Of a DNA stretch of 34,566 nt, positions 9,034 to 18,263 are shown piece after piece. Numbering within the stretch: position 1 is the first letter of the stretch; each line of letters starts with the position of its first letter. Source of the stretch: an uncultured Collinsella sp. (GTDB taxonomy: Bacteria > Actinomycetota > Coriobacteriia > Coriobacteriales > Coriobacteriaceae); the NCBI GenBank assembly GCA_959604825.1, contig CAUHCN010000027.1:1-34566 (forward strand). Reading direction: 5' to 3'. Made by a program: the position numbers and the translations under genes. The notes under the pieces were generated by a model, which was given only the letters and a program-made list of their open reading frames with translations, had not been told where the DNA came from and did not search any database.

Positions 9034-9146
9034 GTTTTTCCTTTCAACAGAAATCAAACCGGAATCGCCGGCAACTAGGATGAAGCCTCTAGTCGGCTCC
9101 GATTAGAGATTGTTCGCCCACATTGATACCAAGTCGTGCGGACACA

Positions 9147-9473
9147 CTAACAAGCGATATCGAAACCGCGATCTCGTGGAGAGCTGTCGTCCTCAATCCA
9201 TTCGAGCCCGACGCACTCATCGATCCCTGCATCGGGAACTGACGACCATCTGAACTCGAAACCAAGCTGGTCAAGCTCATCGACTCGCCCACGGATCACT
9301 CCGTAAACATCCAACGCATTCTCGAAATCCTCCGAAGACGCGTAGCCTCGCTCGCACTGCCTGCGCATCTGATGCAAGCGACCCATGGCGGCGGCGATAA
9401 TCTCGCGAAGAGCGATAACCTCGCGCTCGCATACATCAATGTTTCCTTCGTTGAGCTCGATGCGATCGGACAT
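9147..9473 (-). CDS. Small helical protein, unknown function
   Basis: The product is 108 residues. The start at ATG 9473 follows GGGAGG by five bases; a longer frame extending to 9788 overlaps the divergent gene at 9583 and has no ribosome binding site. The first half is predicted helical and coiled-coil-like (ALREIIAAAMGRLHQMRRQ), and the C-terminus is acidic with tryptophans. It is probably the first gene of the minus-strand group 9473 to 7420 and is divergent from the zinc-ribbon gene, with 109 bp between the starts. A copy of its C-terminal tail lies downstream at 8066-8119. No family is recognised. Confidence 0.65.
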   Translation of the reverse strand: MSDRIELNEGNIDVCEREVIALREIIAAAMGRLHQMRRQCERGYASSEDFENALDVYGVIRGRVDELDQLGFEFRWSSVPDAGIDECVGLEWIEDDSSPRDRGFDIAC

Positions 9474-9582
9474 AACGGCCTCCCTGGTTTTAACCCTTTT
9501 CGCTTGACTCCATTGAACAACCGCAAACAGCCGCGTAATATGACTTTTATCGCGTTTTAAATTTTGGCTGTTTGGAGCATCA

Positions 9583-11748
9583 ATGCATAAGTCCGAAAAA
9601 GAAGCATTTAGCTGGGGTTTTGAGGCTGGTTTTCTTCGCTCCCCTGTCAATCCCCGTATGCTACTTCTTAACAGGACGCCGGAGATTGATTGTGCCGGCG
9701 ACGGAAACACATCCGGCAATGCAAGCGCATGGAGTCTCGTCTCCATAGCCAACGACCTATTGCGCGTCGACTTAAGCTCGCTTTTCAACGAAATCGGGGG
9801 GCACTTTCGTAAGCGAGCAAACCAGCGCTTTTATATTGATTTGCAGAACGCCATGCGCCAGTCCTCTGCTGCTCTCCACCATGCGCAACACGCTTCGATA
9901 GACTGTGCAGCCGAGCAAGACTATGACGATCGGCTCGATCCAGACGATCCCGACCAAGAGCCCACCCAAGCAGAATTGAACGAAGCTGAAATCGCTATCA
10001 ACCTTCAAAAACAAAAGGAACGCGACCTCGATTTCTTTGCTCCGATATTCGACAAAGCCATTACAAGCCATGCACACGGAGAGATTTCCGGCATGGCCAG
10101 ATATCTCCTTAAAAATGTCTGTAGACAGTGTGTCATGAACATCACGGCGATTCCCGACTATCGCTATTACAGCTGCTGGATGAACAACAACGCTATTGAG
10201 TGCGACGAGATCAACCGCCTGTACCGCGCGGTGATTACAACATCGGACCAACTCAACAAGCAAGAAATGGCGTCCCTCTTCAGCTCCTATCTCCAGCTCG
10301 AGTCGAACGACATGAGCATTAACGCTACCAACGGCGAGACCAATCTAACAGCACCGGTGCCGTATGACCGCGACAATCCTATACGCAACTTTCCCAAGGC
10401 GAAATCTCAGATAGAAACAGCTTGCGTCTGCACCAATATCGATCTCTTTCGAGCGCTTCTCATTGTTTTTTATCAGGAATGTCTGGAGCTTACCCCGCTG
10501 CTTAAAAACACCGAGGCACCTAGCCTGCTCGCGCAAAACGAAGAGTTTTTCCCAGCCGCCATCAAAACAAGCGACCCGCGACAATTTCGATTATTCGATG
10601 AGCAGCTGCCGGCAATCATCCGCTTTGGCGAAGCTTTTGTATACGCAGCCAAAAAACACTTGCCCGGAAACGAAACGGCCCAAAAGCTCGAAGAGCATTT
10701 GAATGGAATAAAGCGCATGAACAGCGCCCCCTTTATGCAGGCGTTTCGTAAAAACTATCTCGAAGCTATGCGCGAGAACCAGATCTTCGCAAATGGAGAC
10801 TTCCATACGCATGCAGAGCTTAACGACCAGGAAAACCTCAATAGGCTCGTAAGGCTTCAAGCTGTTATTGCAAAGGCAGGAGAGCTTTACTTCACCGAAG
10901 AGGAATGTTCCTTTGCAAGCCTTTATGCCCGCATCCTCCACGAGCTGCTGCTGTGCGGCATTATGCCGATAACATGCCAAACCTGTGGTTCGCTCTTTTT
11001 TCCGACCGGCCCTAACAGCAAGTACTGCGATCGATATAACGCGGCGACCAAGCTCTATTGCAACCCGCGGCACAACGCCAAAAAACATCTTGGTCGCAAA
11101 TCACCCCGCGACGTCGCACTCAATATACGGAGAAAAGCCGACACGGCATACGAAAAGGGTTTAACGGATTGTGCCCACTATTTTGACAGCCTTGGCAATT
11201 TTGTTCTCGATGGTCTTGGCCCAACATACCAAGCGAGCGACCTAATTTCCGACGAGCTCTATGCGGCATGGCTGTCTATCGTCAACCAGCCCAATTGCAG
11301 GACAAAAATCAGGCGACCAGATAGGAACGGTTTTCCATACCCCGTACTGTGGTACGGATTCATCCTCAATGGCATACAGTATGTACAAGTCGAGTTTCCC
11401 GAAGCCGAGTACCCGGCGCTTTTTGAACGCTTGAGCCAGCTCGCCGAAAGCCCGCAATCAAAGTGCACGCTGAAGCACAAGGGACCCGGCGAGCACCCAT
11501 ACAGCTCATGGCTTATCAAGTTATACGAGTTGTTGGAGATCATTGCGCAAATTAATAGCGCCGACCAGGTGGCAAAGCCCATTCCATTGCTTGGAATAGA
11601 TAGGGACGATTGTGTCTCGACCGACCCGACCGCCCAAGGCACACGGAGCGCGCCCGACGCATGCGTCTACAGCACCGGCACGATAGATAGCCTTAGCTTT
11701 ACCGTGTATACGAAGGGATATGACCCGGAAAAGCGGGAACGAGCCTGA
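9583..11748 (+). CDS. DUF6076-like zinc-ribbon protein
   Basis: The product is 721 residues, starting at ATG 9583 after TTGGAG. The first 440 residues are mostly helical and hydrophilic, with an acidic stretch near residues 110-135. A zinc-ribbon follows with Cys465-x2-Cys468-x13-Cys482-x10-Cys493, in a context reminiscent of CGNR/DUF6076 proteins (TCGSLFFPTGPNSKYCDR, then a basic NPRHNAKKHL segment). The remaining 220 residues are basic and aromatic. I assign the DUF6076-like label from the motif context only. No catalytic residues are evident. It stands alone on the plus strand between minus-strand groups and ends just before a small GC-rich hairpin. A nucleic-acid-binding or regulatory role is plausible from the zinc-ribbon, but function is unknown. 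Confidence 0.7.
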   Translation: MHKSEKEAFSWGFEAGFLRSPVNPRMLLLNRTPEIDCAGDGNTSGNASAWSLVSIANDLLRVDLSSLFNEIGGHFRKRANQRFYIDLQNAMRQSSAALHHAQHASIDCAAEQDYDDRLDPDDPDQEPTQAELNEAEIAINLQKQKERDLDFFAPIFDKAITSHAHGEISGMARYLLKNVCRQCVMNITAIPDYRYYSCWMNNNAIECDEINRLYRAVITTSDQLNKQEMASLFSSYLQLESNDMSINATNGETNLTAPVPYDRDNPIRNFPKAKSQIETACVCTNIDLFRALLIVFYQECLELTPLLKNTEAPSLLAQNEEFFPAAIKTSDPRQFRLFDEQLPAIIRFGEAFVYAAKKHLPGNETAQKLEEHLNGIKRMNSAPFMQAFRKNYLEAMRENQIFANGDFHTHAELNDQENLNRLVRLQAVIAKAGELYFTEEECSFASLYARILHELLLCGIMPITCQTCGSLFFPTGPNSKYCDRYNAATKLYCNPRHNAKKHLGRKSPRDVALNIRRKADTAYEKGLTDCAHYFDSLGNFVLDGLGPTYQASDLISDELYAAWLSIVNQPNCRTKIRRPDRNGFPYPVLWYGFILNGIQYVQVEFPEAEYPALFERLSQLAESPQSKCTLKHKGPGEHPYSSWLIKLYELLEIIAQINSADQVAKPIPLLGIDRDDCVSTDPTAQGTRSAPDACVYSTGTIDSLSFTVYTKGYDPEKRERA

Positions 11749-11752
11749 TGTA

Positions 11753-11772
11753 GCGGCTTCGAGCGAAGCCGC
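11753..11772 (+). terminator. Short GC-rich hairpin after the zinc-ribbon gene
   Basis: GCGGCTTC and GAAGCCGC form a perfect 8-bp stem around a GAGC loop, five bases after the stop codon of the zinc-ribbon gene. There is no T tract, so it is a weak terminator candidate. Confidence 0.4.
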
Positions 11773-11832
11773 CGGTCACGGGGTGGCACCGGGGCGCGGA
11801 CGCCGCGGGCCATTGGGAGCAACCCTCCTCCG

Positions 11833-12081
11833 CTACCTGCGCGACGTGGCAGCGCCGCTGCGTCGTCCCTGTCGCCGAACATCGTCCTGAAGGCGCGGGC
11901 GGGTGTCCATGAACAGCCGCGCCCGCACTAGCCTGGGGGACAGCCGCCCCGCCACCAGCAGTGCGCCGGCACGCCTCGGCACCGCCAGGGTCTCCGCCTC
12001 CACGGGCAGGGCAACTTTCTCGATGACCTCGGCAGAGCACACGCCCGACAGGTCAACCCCGTTGTAGACGATTGGCCTCAT
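11833..12081 (-). pseudogene. Phage tail-like gene fragment
   Basis: An 82-residue frame begins MRPIVYNGVDLSGVCSAEV and continues with an ETLAVPRRAGALLVAGR segment. This style is typical of the N-terminus of siphovirus distal-tail or minor tail proteins, where a short YNGVDLS-like strand precedes a GR-x-G-x-L turn. Such proteins are usually over 200 residues. Here the frame degenerates after about residue 65 into an Arg-rich tail and stops. The surrounding 11.75-12.1 kb is more GC-rich than its neighbours. I read it as a prophage scrap beside the restriction operon. Alternative: a small unrelated ORF. Confidence 0.4.
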
Positions 12082-12137
12082 GCGTTGCCCCTCGCGCGCC
12101 CGTAGGTGTTACCGCTACTCTGAAAATGACCAGATGA

Positions 12138-14573
12138 TCACCCAACAATCTTTGGCGAGTGGGGGCTGAACGCATCGTTGCCGTTCTGTTCATCCACCGC
12201 CCTGCGCCCCAGGCTTAAGGGTTCTGCCGCGTCATCTTCCACCCGCACGGACAGGACATAGTAGAAGTCGGCACCCTGATTCCCACGATCCCGCACGTAG
12301 CCAAGGTCGGCCAGGCGGTCGGCCAGCTCGTCCCTCGAAACCAGCTCATTCGAGGTTATGCGACACGCCACAGGCTCGATCTCGTAGGTGTTCGTCTGGC
12401 TTATGGCGTTCCGATAGAAGCGGAACCACGACGTGCGGAAGAGATCCTTATGGTGCGAGTAGACATGCCCGTCCTTAATGGCATAGAAGTAGAAGAGAAA
12501 GCGCCCGCCCTTGCGGAGCCTGCCGCTGCTTTCGAGAAAGTGATAGTAGTCATCGGGAGAGTCCCCTCGAATGTAGCCAATCACGAACGATTCGCCACCA
12601 TGCCCGTAGGAGTCGCTATCCGTCTTGCCCGCGCTTGGAGGCTCAGCCACAACCATTTCGGTGAAGTAGCTCAGCCGGTTCAGCCGCGTATTGCTTGCCG
12701 TGTTCTCGCCGATGACCTTCTCTATGAAATCGCGCAACGCATTCTCTGCCGTCCTGCTGATGCTCGGCTTCATGGCGAAAGCGCCGACACCCGGCAAAAT
12801 CTCCTCGAAGAGCCGGAATTGGCCCTTCTCGCCCGTTTCGCCCGACCCCGGATAAAGCACGTAGCTGCCAACCGTGCGCCGTATCGCGTCGTTGTACGTG
12901 TGCATCTTCAGCAGGTCACCGCGCTTGTAGGTGTTCGTGGTGGAGGCCGCCTTCTCCTCGTTAAGTTCCTCGCGCTCTGCCTCCTCGGTGCCCACATCCT
13001 TGCCGACAAGCCCCGTCAAGTCGGTGATGCGGTACTTGGCGTCGAAGTGGACGAATGCAACAGCTCCATCTTGCACTGCGGCTCGCTCGTTTGTATAAGC
13101 ATCCGGGAATATCGCGAGCGTGTAGTCGGGTCTGAACGGTCTCGAGTACGAACCCTCGTAACGAGTGGCATGAAAGTCACGGGGCGAGAAGGTGCGGTTG
13201 TAGTAGAGGTTTACCTTCGCGCCGCACTGCGCAATCTGGAATGACTGGCAGGAGCGTACGCCCTGCTTGAGGGATATTGACAGCCCACCGTCGGGATTCG
13301 TCCCGATAAATGGGTGGTCATCGGTGCTTATCGGCTCGCACCCCTCGATCCCCCTTACGATGTCGTACAGCTCAAAGAAGATCCAGTACTCGTAGAGGAG
13401 GGCCACATTCTTCGATTCGCCCTCGTAGATGTCATCCTTGCCCTTCCAGTCGAGCTGCAGCGCCATATCGAGCATGGAATATGCGAAGAAGATCTGCGAG
13501 TATCCCTCGCGCTTCTGCAACACCTGGTTGTTCTGAGGCATCATCTGCAGGGTGCCGACATCGTCGAAGAAGGCGTCGCTGAGTATCGTATCCAGCATGG
13601 CGTGCAGCGCGGCGGCTTCGCGATAACACTCCGTCTGCCGAGTATCGCCCTTCTCGGCATCCAGGACAGTCATCAGAGAGGTGCAGATCCGGTCAATCTC
13701 ATGCAGGGCAAATTTCACAAACCGATTGGCGGGCGTGTCGAGCAGGTCGTACTTGCGCGTGACGCTGACCATCTGGGGGAGGTAGACGCCTCCCGCATCG
13801 CCGCCGCAGTTCAAGCGCGTCCACATCCGGCTGTTCGAGAAGGGGTTCGTATAAAACCTCCGGGACGGCATGCCAGCCCCAACCGACCGCAGCTCGTCCT
13901 CGTGATCCAGCGTCCTATCAGGGTTCCTCTTTATCGCCTCGAAGAGGGCTTGGAGGTTCGGTTCGTAGCAGAACTGCCGCAGGAAGACGAACTGCTCAAG
14001 CAGCGTCTCGCGATTCTCGTCGGCTTGCTTGTAAACGTTCGACGTGGAGCCCGAGTAGTCAAGGAGCAGCGCAGCGCACCTTGCGGCAAGCTCCTCGGTG
14101 AGCTCGATGTAATCGTCTTCATAGCCAATCTTGAGCGGGACGACTTCGAACTGTAGCATCGGCGCATCAGCTTCCTCGCCGAATCGAATCCTCGAACGCC
14201 CGAGATAGTTCACGAACTGGAAGGTGACACTATTGCCGTTTCTGTCGCACCTGATATTCTTGCCTTCGTTTTGGAACGAGGCGCGAGGATGCAGGCCACC
14301 ATCAGGGGTCCGCTCGTATTCGAGCACATAACATGTGGTTTCGTTGATTCGAAGCGTGGGACTCCCGTCAAGACCGTCCTTGACGGCGAAGGCTGGTGTT
14401 GAACCAGCGCCATTCTGGGATGCTTCCGGCTTGAGACCGAAACACGTCAGCCCGGTTAGCCCGGTCTGCTGTTCCTCGTCCCAATCGACTCGGTCATGCG
14501 CACCGCTCTGGTAGAGCCTGGCTATTGTTCTTCCATCCGCTGCAAAGCGGATTGCGCCGATGCTGCCGTCCAT
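12138..14573 (-). CDS. LlaJI-like/McrC-type restriction nuclease subunit (DUF2357)
   Basis: The product is 811 residues and starts 3 bp after the stop of the McrB-like gene, so translation is probably coupled. The middle region has the DUF2357 pattern (NPDRTL, then PANRFVKFAL near residues 280-290). A PD-(D/E)xK nuclease core follows, with Asp483 in a RPDY strand and Asp511-Ala-Lys513 in HFDAKYR. The last 130 residues (HHKDLFRTSWFRFYRNAIS and onward) form a separate domain that also occurs as a fragment at 19149-19554. In McrBC and LlaJI systems such a protein is the endonuclease partner of a McrB-type ATPase. By position and partners it is the R2 subunit of a LlaJI-like operon, here longer than a minimal McrC. 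Cleavage specificity cannot be read from the sequence. Confidence 0.85.
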   Translation of the reverse strand: MDGSIGAIRFAADGRTIARLYQSGAHDRVDWDEEQQTGLTGLTCFGLKPEASQNGAGSTPAFAVKDGLDGSPTLRINETTCYVLEYERTPDGGLHPRASFQNEGKNIRCDRNGNSVTFQFVNYLGRSRIRFGEEADAPMLQFEVVPLKIGYEDDYIELTEELAARCAALLLDYSGSTSNVYKQADENRETLLEQFVFLRQFCYEPNLQALFEAIKRNPDRTLDHEDELRSVGAGMPSRRFYTNPFSNSRMWTRLNCGGDAGGVYLPQMVSVTRKYDLLDTPANRFVKFALHEIDRICTSLMTVLDAEKGDTRQTECYREAAALHAMLDTILSDAFFDDVGTLQMMPQNNQVLQKREGYSQIFFAYSMLDMALQLDWKGKDDIYEGESKNVALLYEYWIFFELYDIVRGIEGCEPISTDDHPFIGTNPDGGLSISLKQGVRSCQSFQIAQCGAKVNLYYNRTFSPRDFHATRYEGSYSRPFRPDYTLAIFPDAYTNERAAVQDGAVAFVHFDAKYRITDLTGLVGKDVGTEEAEREELNEEKAASTTNTYKRGDLLKMHTYNDAIRRTVGSYVLYPGSGETGEKGQFRLFEEILPGVGAFAMKPSISRTAENALRDFIEKVIGENTASNTRLNRLSYFTEMVVAEPPSAGKTDSDSYGHGGESFVIGYIRGDSPDDYYHFLESSGRLRKGGRFLFYFYAIKDGHVYSHHKDLFRTSWFRFYRNAISQTNTYEIEPVACRITSNELVSRDELADRLADLGYVRDRGNQGADFYYVLSVRVEDDAAEPLSLGRRAVDEQNGNDAFSPHSPKIVG

Positions 14574-14576
14574 AGG

Positions 14577-16436
14577 CTAGATGAAGCTCGCATACTGCAC
14601 GTTATCGAGTTTCGCTGCCATCTGGCTTATCTTAACGGAGCTCAGCTCGCCATCGCATATGTCTTTCAGGCTTTTAAGCAGATTGCCGATCTCACGCTTG
14701 TTACCATGGAGCTTCGGCAGCACCTTCTGGACAATCTGCTCATCGACAGAACGCTCGAGTTCGTAGTTCTCGCCGTCAAGCTCGTGCGCGGCATTAACGT
14801 ACATTCGCACTTCGCGCACGGTGCGGAAGGCAAACTCATAGCCGCATTTCTCCAGCTCTTCATACAGCTTGCCGAACTTCTCGAAGATGGCGTTAGCATC
14901 ATCTTCGCTGATGTAATTGGCTCCCTCCCATATGTCCTTGGCGAGACGCAGAAAAGCCTGGGGGACGCCGGAAGCTGCGACGGCAACGTCCGGCGCATCC
15001 TCGATGGCTTTGAACCCTGCGAGGACTTCGGCCTTCGACGGCTTGAACTCTATGACGTTTGCCCTGTCGAGCACCTTGGGGCTAAACATGTAAGTGGTCT
15101 CATCGATGTTCACGGTGCCGACAACGAACAGGTTCTGCGGATAGGGCAGCCTGCCAGCACCGCCATCGCCGTACCCATCAAGCACGATGAGGTTATCCTC
15201 GCCGATGGTCTCCATGTGGCTGAGGAAGTCTGAGAAATACCGCTCGACATGGCTCAGGTTCATCTCGTCGAGGATGAGGAAATACGGAACCTCGGGGTTA
15301 GCGTTGGCCCGTTCGATGAGTCTCAGTATGCCGGTCTCTTCGTACGCGCCTTTGCCGCCGTCTGCAATCGGGTTGAAGAAGCCCAGCACCTTGGTGTTGT
15401 CGGTCCAGTCGGCACCGACCGGGACGAGCAACCAGTTTGGCTCCCCGTCTTCATCCAAGACCTCAAGGTACTTTGCAAAACGCTTGGAAATCCGCGTCTT
15501 GCCTGTTCCGCTGTTGCCAGCAAGGATGACAAAGGGCTTTGCCAGTAGTGACGTGATGTAGCGCCTGGAGAAGTCGGTTTTAAATTCAGCTGGAAGGTTG
15601 TTTAGCTGAAAAGTCCTCTTCTCTCTGCTTGATGCTTTCGATGAATTCTTTGCAGCAAGGTCGATTAGTTGATGCATTGCGGGCAGCACGTCATCGCCTT
15701 GTTCGTAGTCGATGCCCTCTTCGGCAATCAATTGGCTCGCTATGAGGTTTCGCATGAACTCAGCCACGCTGTAATCAAACTCAAGTTTCCCTGCGTAAAC
15801 GTCAGCGAAATACTTGAATGCCGTGGTCAGGCTACCAGCCCTCATCTTGCATCCGCGATTGCAAAGGGCAATAAGATCGTCAATTCTCGACTTGTAGTCG
15901 TAATCTATCGCACCCGAAAACTGCCCGTCTTTGTATCTGCTTCCAGTGGCGAAGAAGAGTTTCGTTAGCTCCAAGATATATGCATCTTCGGAGACGCCCA
16001 CAGGCTTTACTTCGGCTGCATCCATCCAGAATGTCCTTTCCGCAAAACCGTCCTCTTGCAACGGCGATGAATCGTTTACTTTGCCCGTCACTGGCAACAA
16101 CAGCAGTGCGGCAAACAAGTTGCCGACATTTGGACGCTTTGCCCCGTCTCCTTGTATTTGCACACGTACTTTTCCGCCTTTTTTTGCAACGGGATAACGC
16201 GTGCCAAGGGAGACAACTTGCCCAGTAGAGGGTACGACTACTTCCAAGATGATTGCGTGTCCGATAATGTCAACTGCAGTCAGCGTATCCCCGTTTGCAA
16301 GAGAGCCTGAACCTTTGAGTTCGTACTGTCCAGCACCACCTTGTCCAACTGTTCTCCCGCGAACGGATAGCGTATTCTCGCTATATATAGAATTCGGAAT
16401 GGGATAGCTCAAATTCCATTCATCGACAAAGGACAT
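14577..16436 (-). CDS. McrB-like AAA+ restriction motor (LlaJI R1-like)
   Basis: The product is 619 residues from ATG 16436, with GTGGTGG upstream; a GTG at 16448 is possible. The AAA+ module occupies the second half, with Walker A AGNSGTGKT (Lys313), Walker B LILDEMN (Asp390-Glu391) followed by LSHVERYFSDFL, and a McrB-family signature VGTVNIDETTYMFSPKVLDRA, where McrB itself has an MNTAD-type motif. McrB proteins hydrolyse GTP and assemble as hexamers that drive a McrC-type nuclease. The N-terminal 270 residues have no recognised domain and probably carry DNA recognition. The gene sits directly between the second methyltransferase and the DUF2357 nuclease, as in LlaJI operons. Whether it uses GTP or ATP is not determined from sequence. 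Confidence 0.88.
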   Translation of the reverse strand: MSFVDEWNLSYPIPNSIYSENTLSVRGRTVGQGGAGQYELKGSGSLANGDTLTAVDIIGHAIILEVVVPSTGQVVSLGTRYPVAKKGGKVRVQIQGDGAKRPNVGNLFAALLLLPVTGKVNDSSPLQEDGFAERTFWMDAAEVKPVGVSEDAYILELTKLFFATGSRYKDGQFSGAIDYDYKSRIDDLIALCNRGCKMRAGSLTTAFKYFADVYAGKLEFDYSVAEFMRNLIASQLIAEEGIDYEQGDDVLPAMHQLIDLAAKNSSKASSREKRTFQLNNLPAEFKTDFSRRYITSLLAKPFVILAGNSGTGKTRISKRFAKYLEVLDEDGEPNWLLVPVGADWTDNTKVLGFFNPIADGGKGAYEETGILRLIERANANPEVPYFLILDEMNLSHVERYFSDFLSHMETIGEDNLIVLDGYGDGGAGRLPYPQNLFVVGTVNIDETTYMFSPKVLDRANVIEFKPSKAEVLAGFKAIEDAPDVAVAASGVPQAFLRLAKDIWEGANYISEDDANAIFEKFGKLYEELEKCGYEFAFRTVREVRMYVNAAHELDGENYELERSVDEQIVQKVLPKLHGNKREIGNLLKSLKDICDGELSSVKISQMAAKLDNVQYASFI

Positions 16437-16450
16437 GGCAACCACCACAA

Positions 16451-17338
16451 TTAATCTGCTGCATAGTCAGCTATGCATCTAGCAACGTACTCAGCAAGCT
16501 TAACTGGCACGGCATTGCCAATCGCCTGCTCAATGTCTGTCTTGGACCCGACAAACTCAAACTCTTCGGGGAAGGTTTGCAGATAGCTGCGCTCCTTGTA
16601 TGTTAAGGCTCTCACACCTTCAGAAATATCAGCCTTGTCGGCATGATGCCTCTTATATGCTGGCGGTATCGGACGGTTGGTGCCTCGTACCGTTACCGCT
16701 GGCTCGTCAATCGTGAAGACGCCCCTACGCTGGAAGTTGCGTGGATGCATGTAGAAGTATTGCGTGCCGAGCGAATCGCCAAGGTAATCCCTGACGGTCA
16801 TCTGCTTGTCGCTCAGCCTTGAATCCAAGAGTTCGCCGAGAAAGTCATCTTTATCACCAAGATGACCGACAAGGATAAAGCGCCTGCGAATCTGAGGCAC
16901 ACCACATAGACTGGCGTTGAGGACGCGCCTCGTGAGACCGTATCCAGCATTGCGGAATATTTCCAGCGCCTCGGGCAGGACGTCCATCCGCTCGATATTG
17001 TAAACATTCTCCATGACGAACCACTCGGGTCTGACGTCCCGAACTATCTCAGCATATCGGATGGTGAGATTGGCCCTTTTGCCGCGCTGTCTGGCGCCCG
17101 CAATGGAGAAGTCCTGGCAAGGGGGGCCACCGATTATCATCGACGGCGAATACTCTTCAATTTTCGGGACCGCTTCCGCATCGTAAAGATCGTATTTGAA
17201 TGCCGGGTGGTCGAAGTTTGCCGAATAGATGTCGACAGCCGCCTGCCAGTTATCAAACGCCGCCTTTATGTTGAAGCCCGCATTCTGGAATCCGAGCGAC
17301 ATACCGCCGCATCCCGAGAAAAGATCAACGCAGTCCAT
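16451..17338 (-). CDS. C5-cytosine DNA methyltransferase M2 (LlaJI-like)
   Basis: The product is 295 residues. All expected motifs are present: motif I VDLFSGCGGMSLGF (residues 4-17), motif IV GGPPCQ with catalytic Cys74, motif VI MENV, motif VIII-like RRRFILVG, and motif X GNAVPVKLAEYVA near the end. It transfers a methyl group from SAM to cytosine C5 in a specific site. The target recognition region between motifs VIII and X is short. Its ATG overlaps the end of the first methyltransferase gene by 14 bp, indicating translational coupling. The two enzymes are clearly paralogous but differ in the recognition region. That fits LlaJI-type systems, where an asymmetric site needs one enzyme per strand. 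Confidence 0.93.
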   Translation of the reverse strand: MDCVDLFSGCGGMSLGFQNAGFNIKAAFDNWQAAVDIYSANFDHPAFKYDLYDAEAVPKIEEYSPSMIIGGPPCQDFSIAGARQRGKRANLTIRYAEIVRDVRPEWFVMENVYNIERMDVLPEALEIFRNAGYGLTRRVLNASLCGVPQIRRRFILVGHLGDKDDFLGELLDSRLSDKQMTVRDYLGDSLGTQYFYMHPRNFQRRGVFTIDEPAVTVRGTNRPIPPAYKRHHADKADISEGVRALTYKERSYLQTFPEEFEFVGSKTDIEQAIGNAVPVKLAEYVARCIADYAAD

Positions 17339-18263
17339 CGCTCACATCCCTCCTGTACTCTAGTAGCGCTCGTGCAACGTAGGTGGCAAGGTTTACCGGT
17401 ACGGCGTTGCCCACCATCTGGTTGATATCCGTCTTACTCCCAAAGAACTTGAAAGACTCCGGGAAAGTCTGGATCCTACTGCGTTCCTTTGGAGTCAAGC
17501 ACCGGGCTTGACTGAGGTCCGCCGCGTCGTTGGGGTGAAGCTTGTAGTTCGGCGGTATCGGCCTGTCCACACCACGAATAGTGACCGAGGGCTCGTCGAT
17601 GCTGAAGATGGCCCGCCTCGTGTAGCTTCGCGGAATTCTGAAGTAGTAATCAATTCCAAGCTCGTTACCGAGATACTCACGAATTGTCATCTGATGGTCA
17701 GAAAGGCCCTTCTCAAGATATGGGTCGAGGAACCCGTCGGGCGCCCCAAGGCATCCGATCAAGAAGTATCTCTTGCGAGCTTGGGGGACCCCGCACAGGC
17801 TTGCATCCATCACTCGCCCACTCAAGCCATAACCCTGCGCTTTGAAGGTGGCCCGAATCGCTTCCATGGATTTGCTCGTTCGAACGCGTGGGACGTTCTC
17901 CATAACGATGAAGCGAGGCTTGCACCTCGCGATGATCTCGGCATATCTAACAGAGAGGATTGCGCGCCCACCATCCTCGGATCTCTTGCCGGCCTGCGAG
18001 AAATCCTGACAAGGAGGCCCGCCGATGATGATATCCGGAGCGAAGCCGGCAACTTCCTCGGATACGGAAACGTCGGAGAGATCCCTTTTGAAAACAGGAT
18101 GCTGGAAGTTAGCGCGATAGACATCAATGGCAGCGTCCCAATTGTCGTAGGCAGCCACAACATTGACGCCAGCCTTTTCGAAGCCGAGGGACATTCCGCC
18201 GCAGCCGGCGAAAAGGTCAACTGCCGTTATGTTCCTCTCGTTTTCCACGCGCTCGGTCTCCAT
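17325..18263 (-). CDS. C5-cytosine DNA methyltransferase M1 (LlaJI-like)
   Basis: The product is 312 residues from ATG 18263, shortly before motif I (VDLFAGCGGMSLGF, residues 15-28). The open frame extends to 18518, but the extension is low-complexity, Arg-rich and outside the conserved family. Catalytic Cys85 lies in GGPPCQDFS, MENV is motif VI, and GNAVPVNLATYVA is motif X. The leader lacks a strong Shine-Dalgarno; an AT-rich stretch with TATAAT on the minus strand (18294-18289) lies about 25 bp upstream, so a short leader is possible. It is the first gene of the four-gene restriction operon, so protection would be made before the nuclease. Alternative starts cannot be excluded. Confidence 0.92.
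   Translation of the reverse strand: METERVENERNITAVDLFAGCGGMSLGFEKAGVNVVAAYDNWDAAIDVYRANFQHPVFKRDLSDVSVSEEVAGFAPDIIIGGPPCQDFSQAGKRSEDGGRAILSVRYAEIIARCKPRFIVMENVPRVRTSKSMEAIRATFKAQGYGLSGRVMDASLCGVPQARKRYFLIGCLGAPDGFLDPYLEKGLSDHQMTIREYLGNELGIDYYFRIPRSYTRRAIFSIDEPSVTIRGVDRPIPPNYKLHPNDAADLSQARCLTPKERSRIQTFPESFKFFGSKTDINQMVGNAVPVNLATYVARALLEYRRDVSDGLR

Noticed and set aside
12138..14573. McrBC type IV (modification-dependent) system only
   Set aside because: Two C5-methyltransferase genes are coupled to the McrB-like and nuclease genes, which fits a LlaJI-like R-M system rather than a methyl-directed type IV system.
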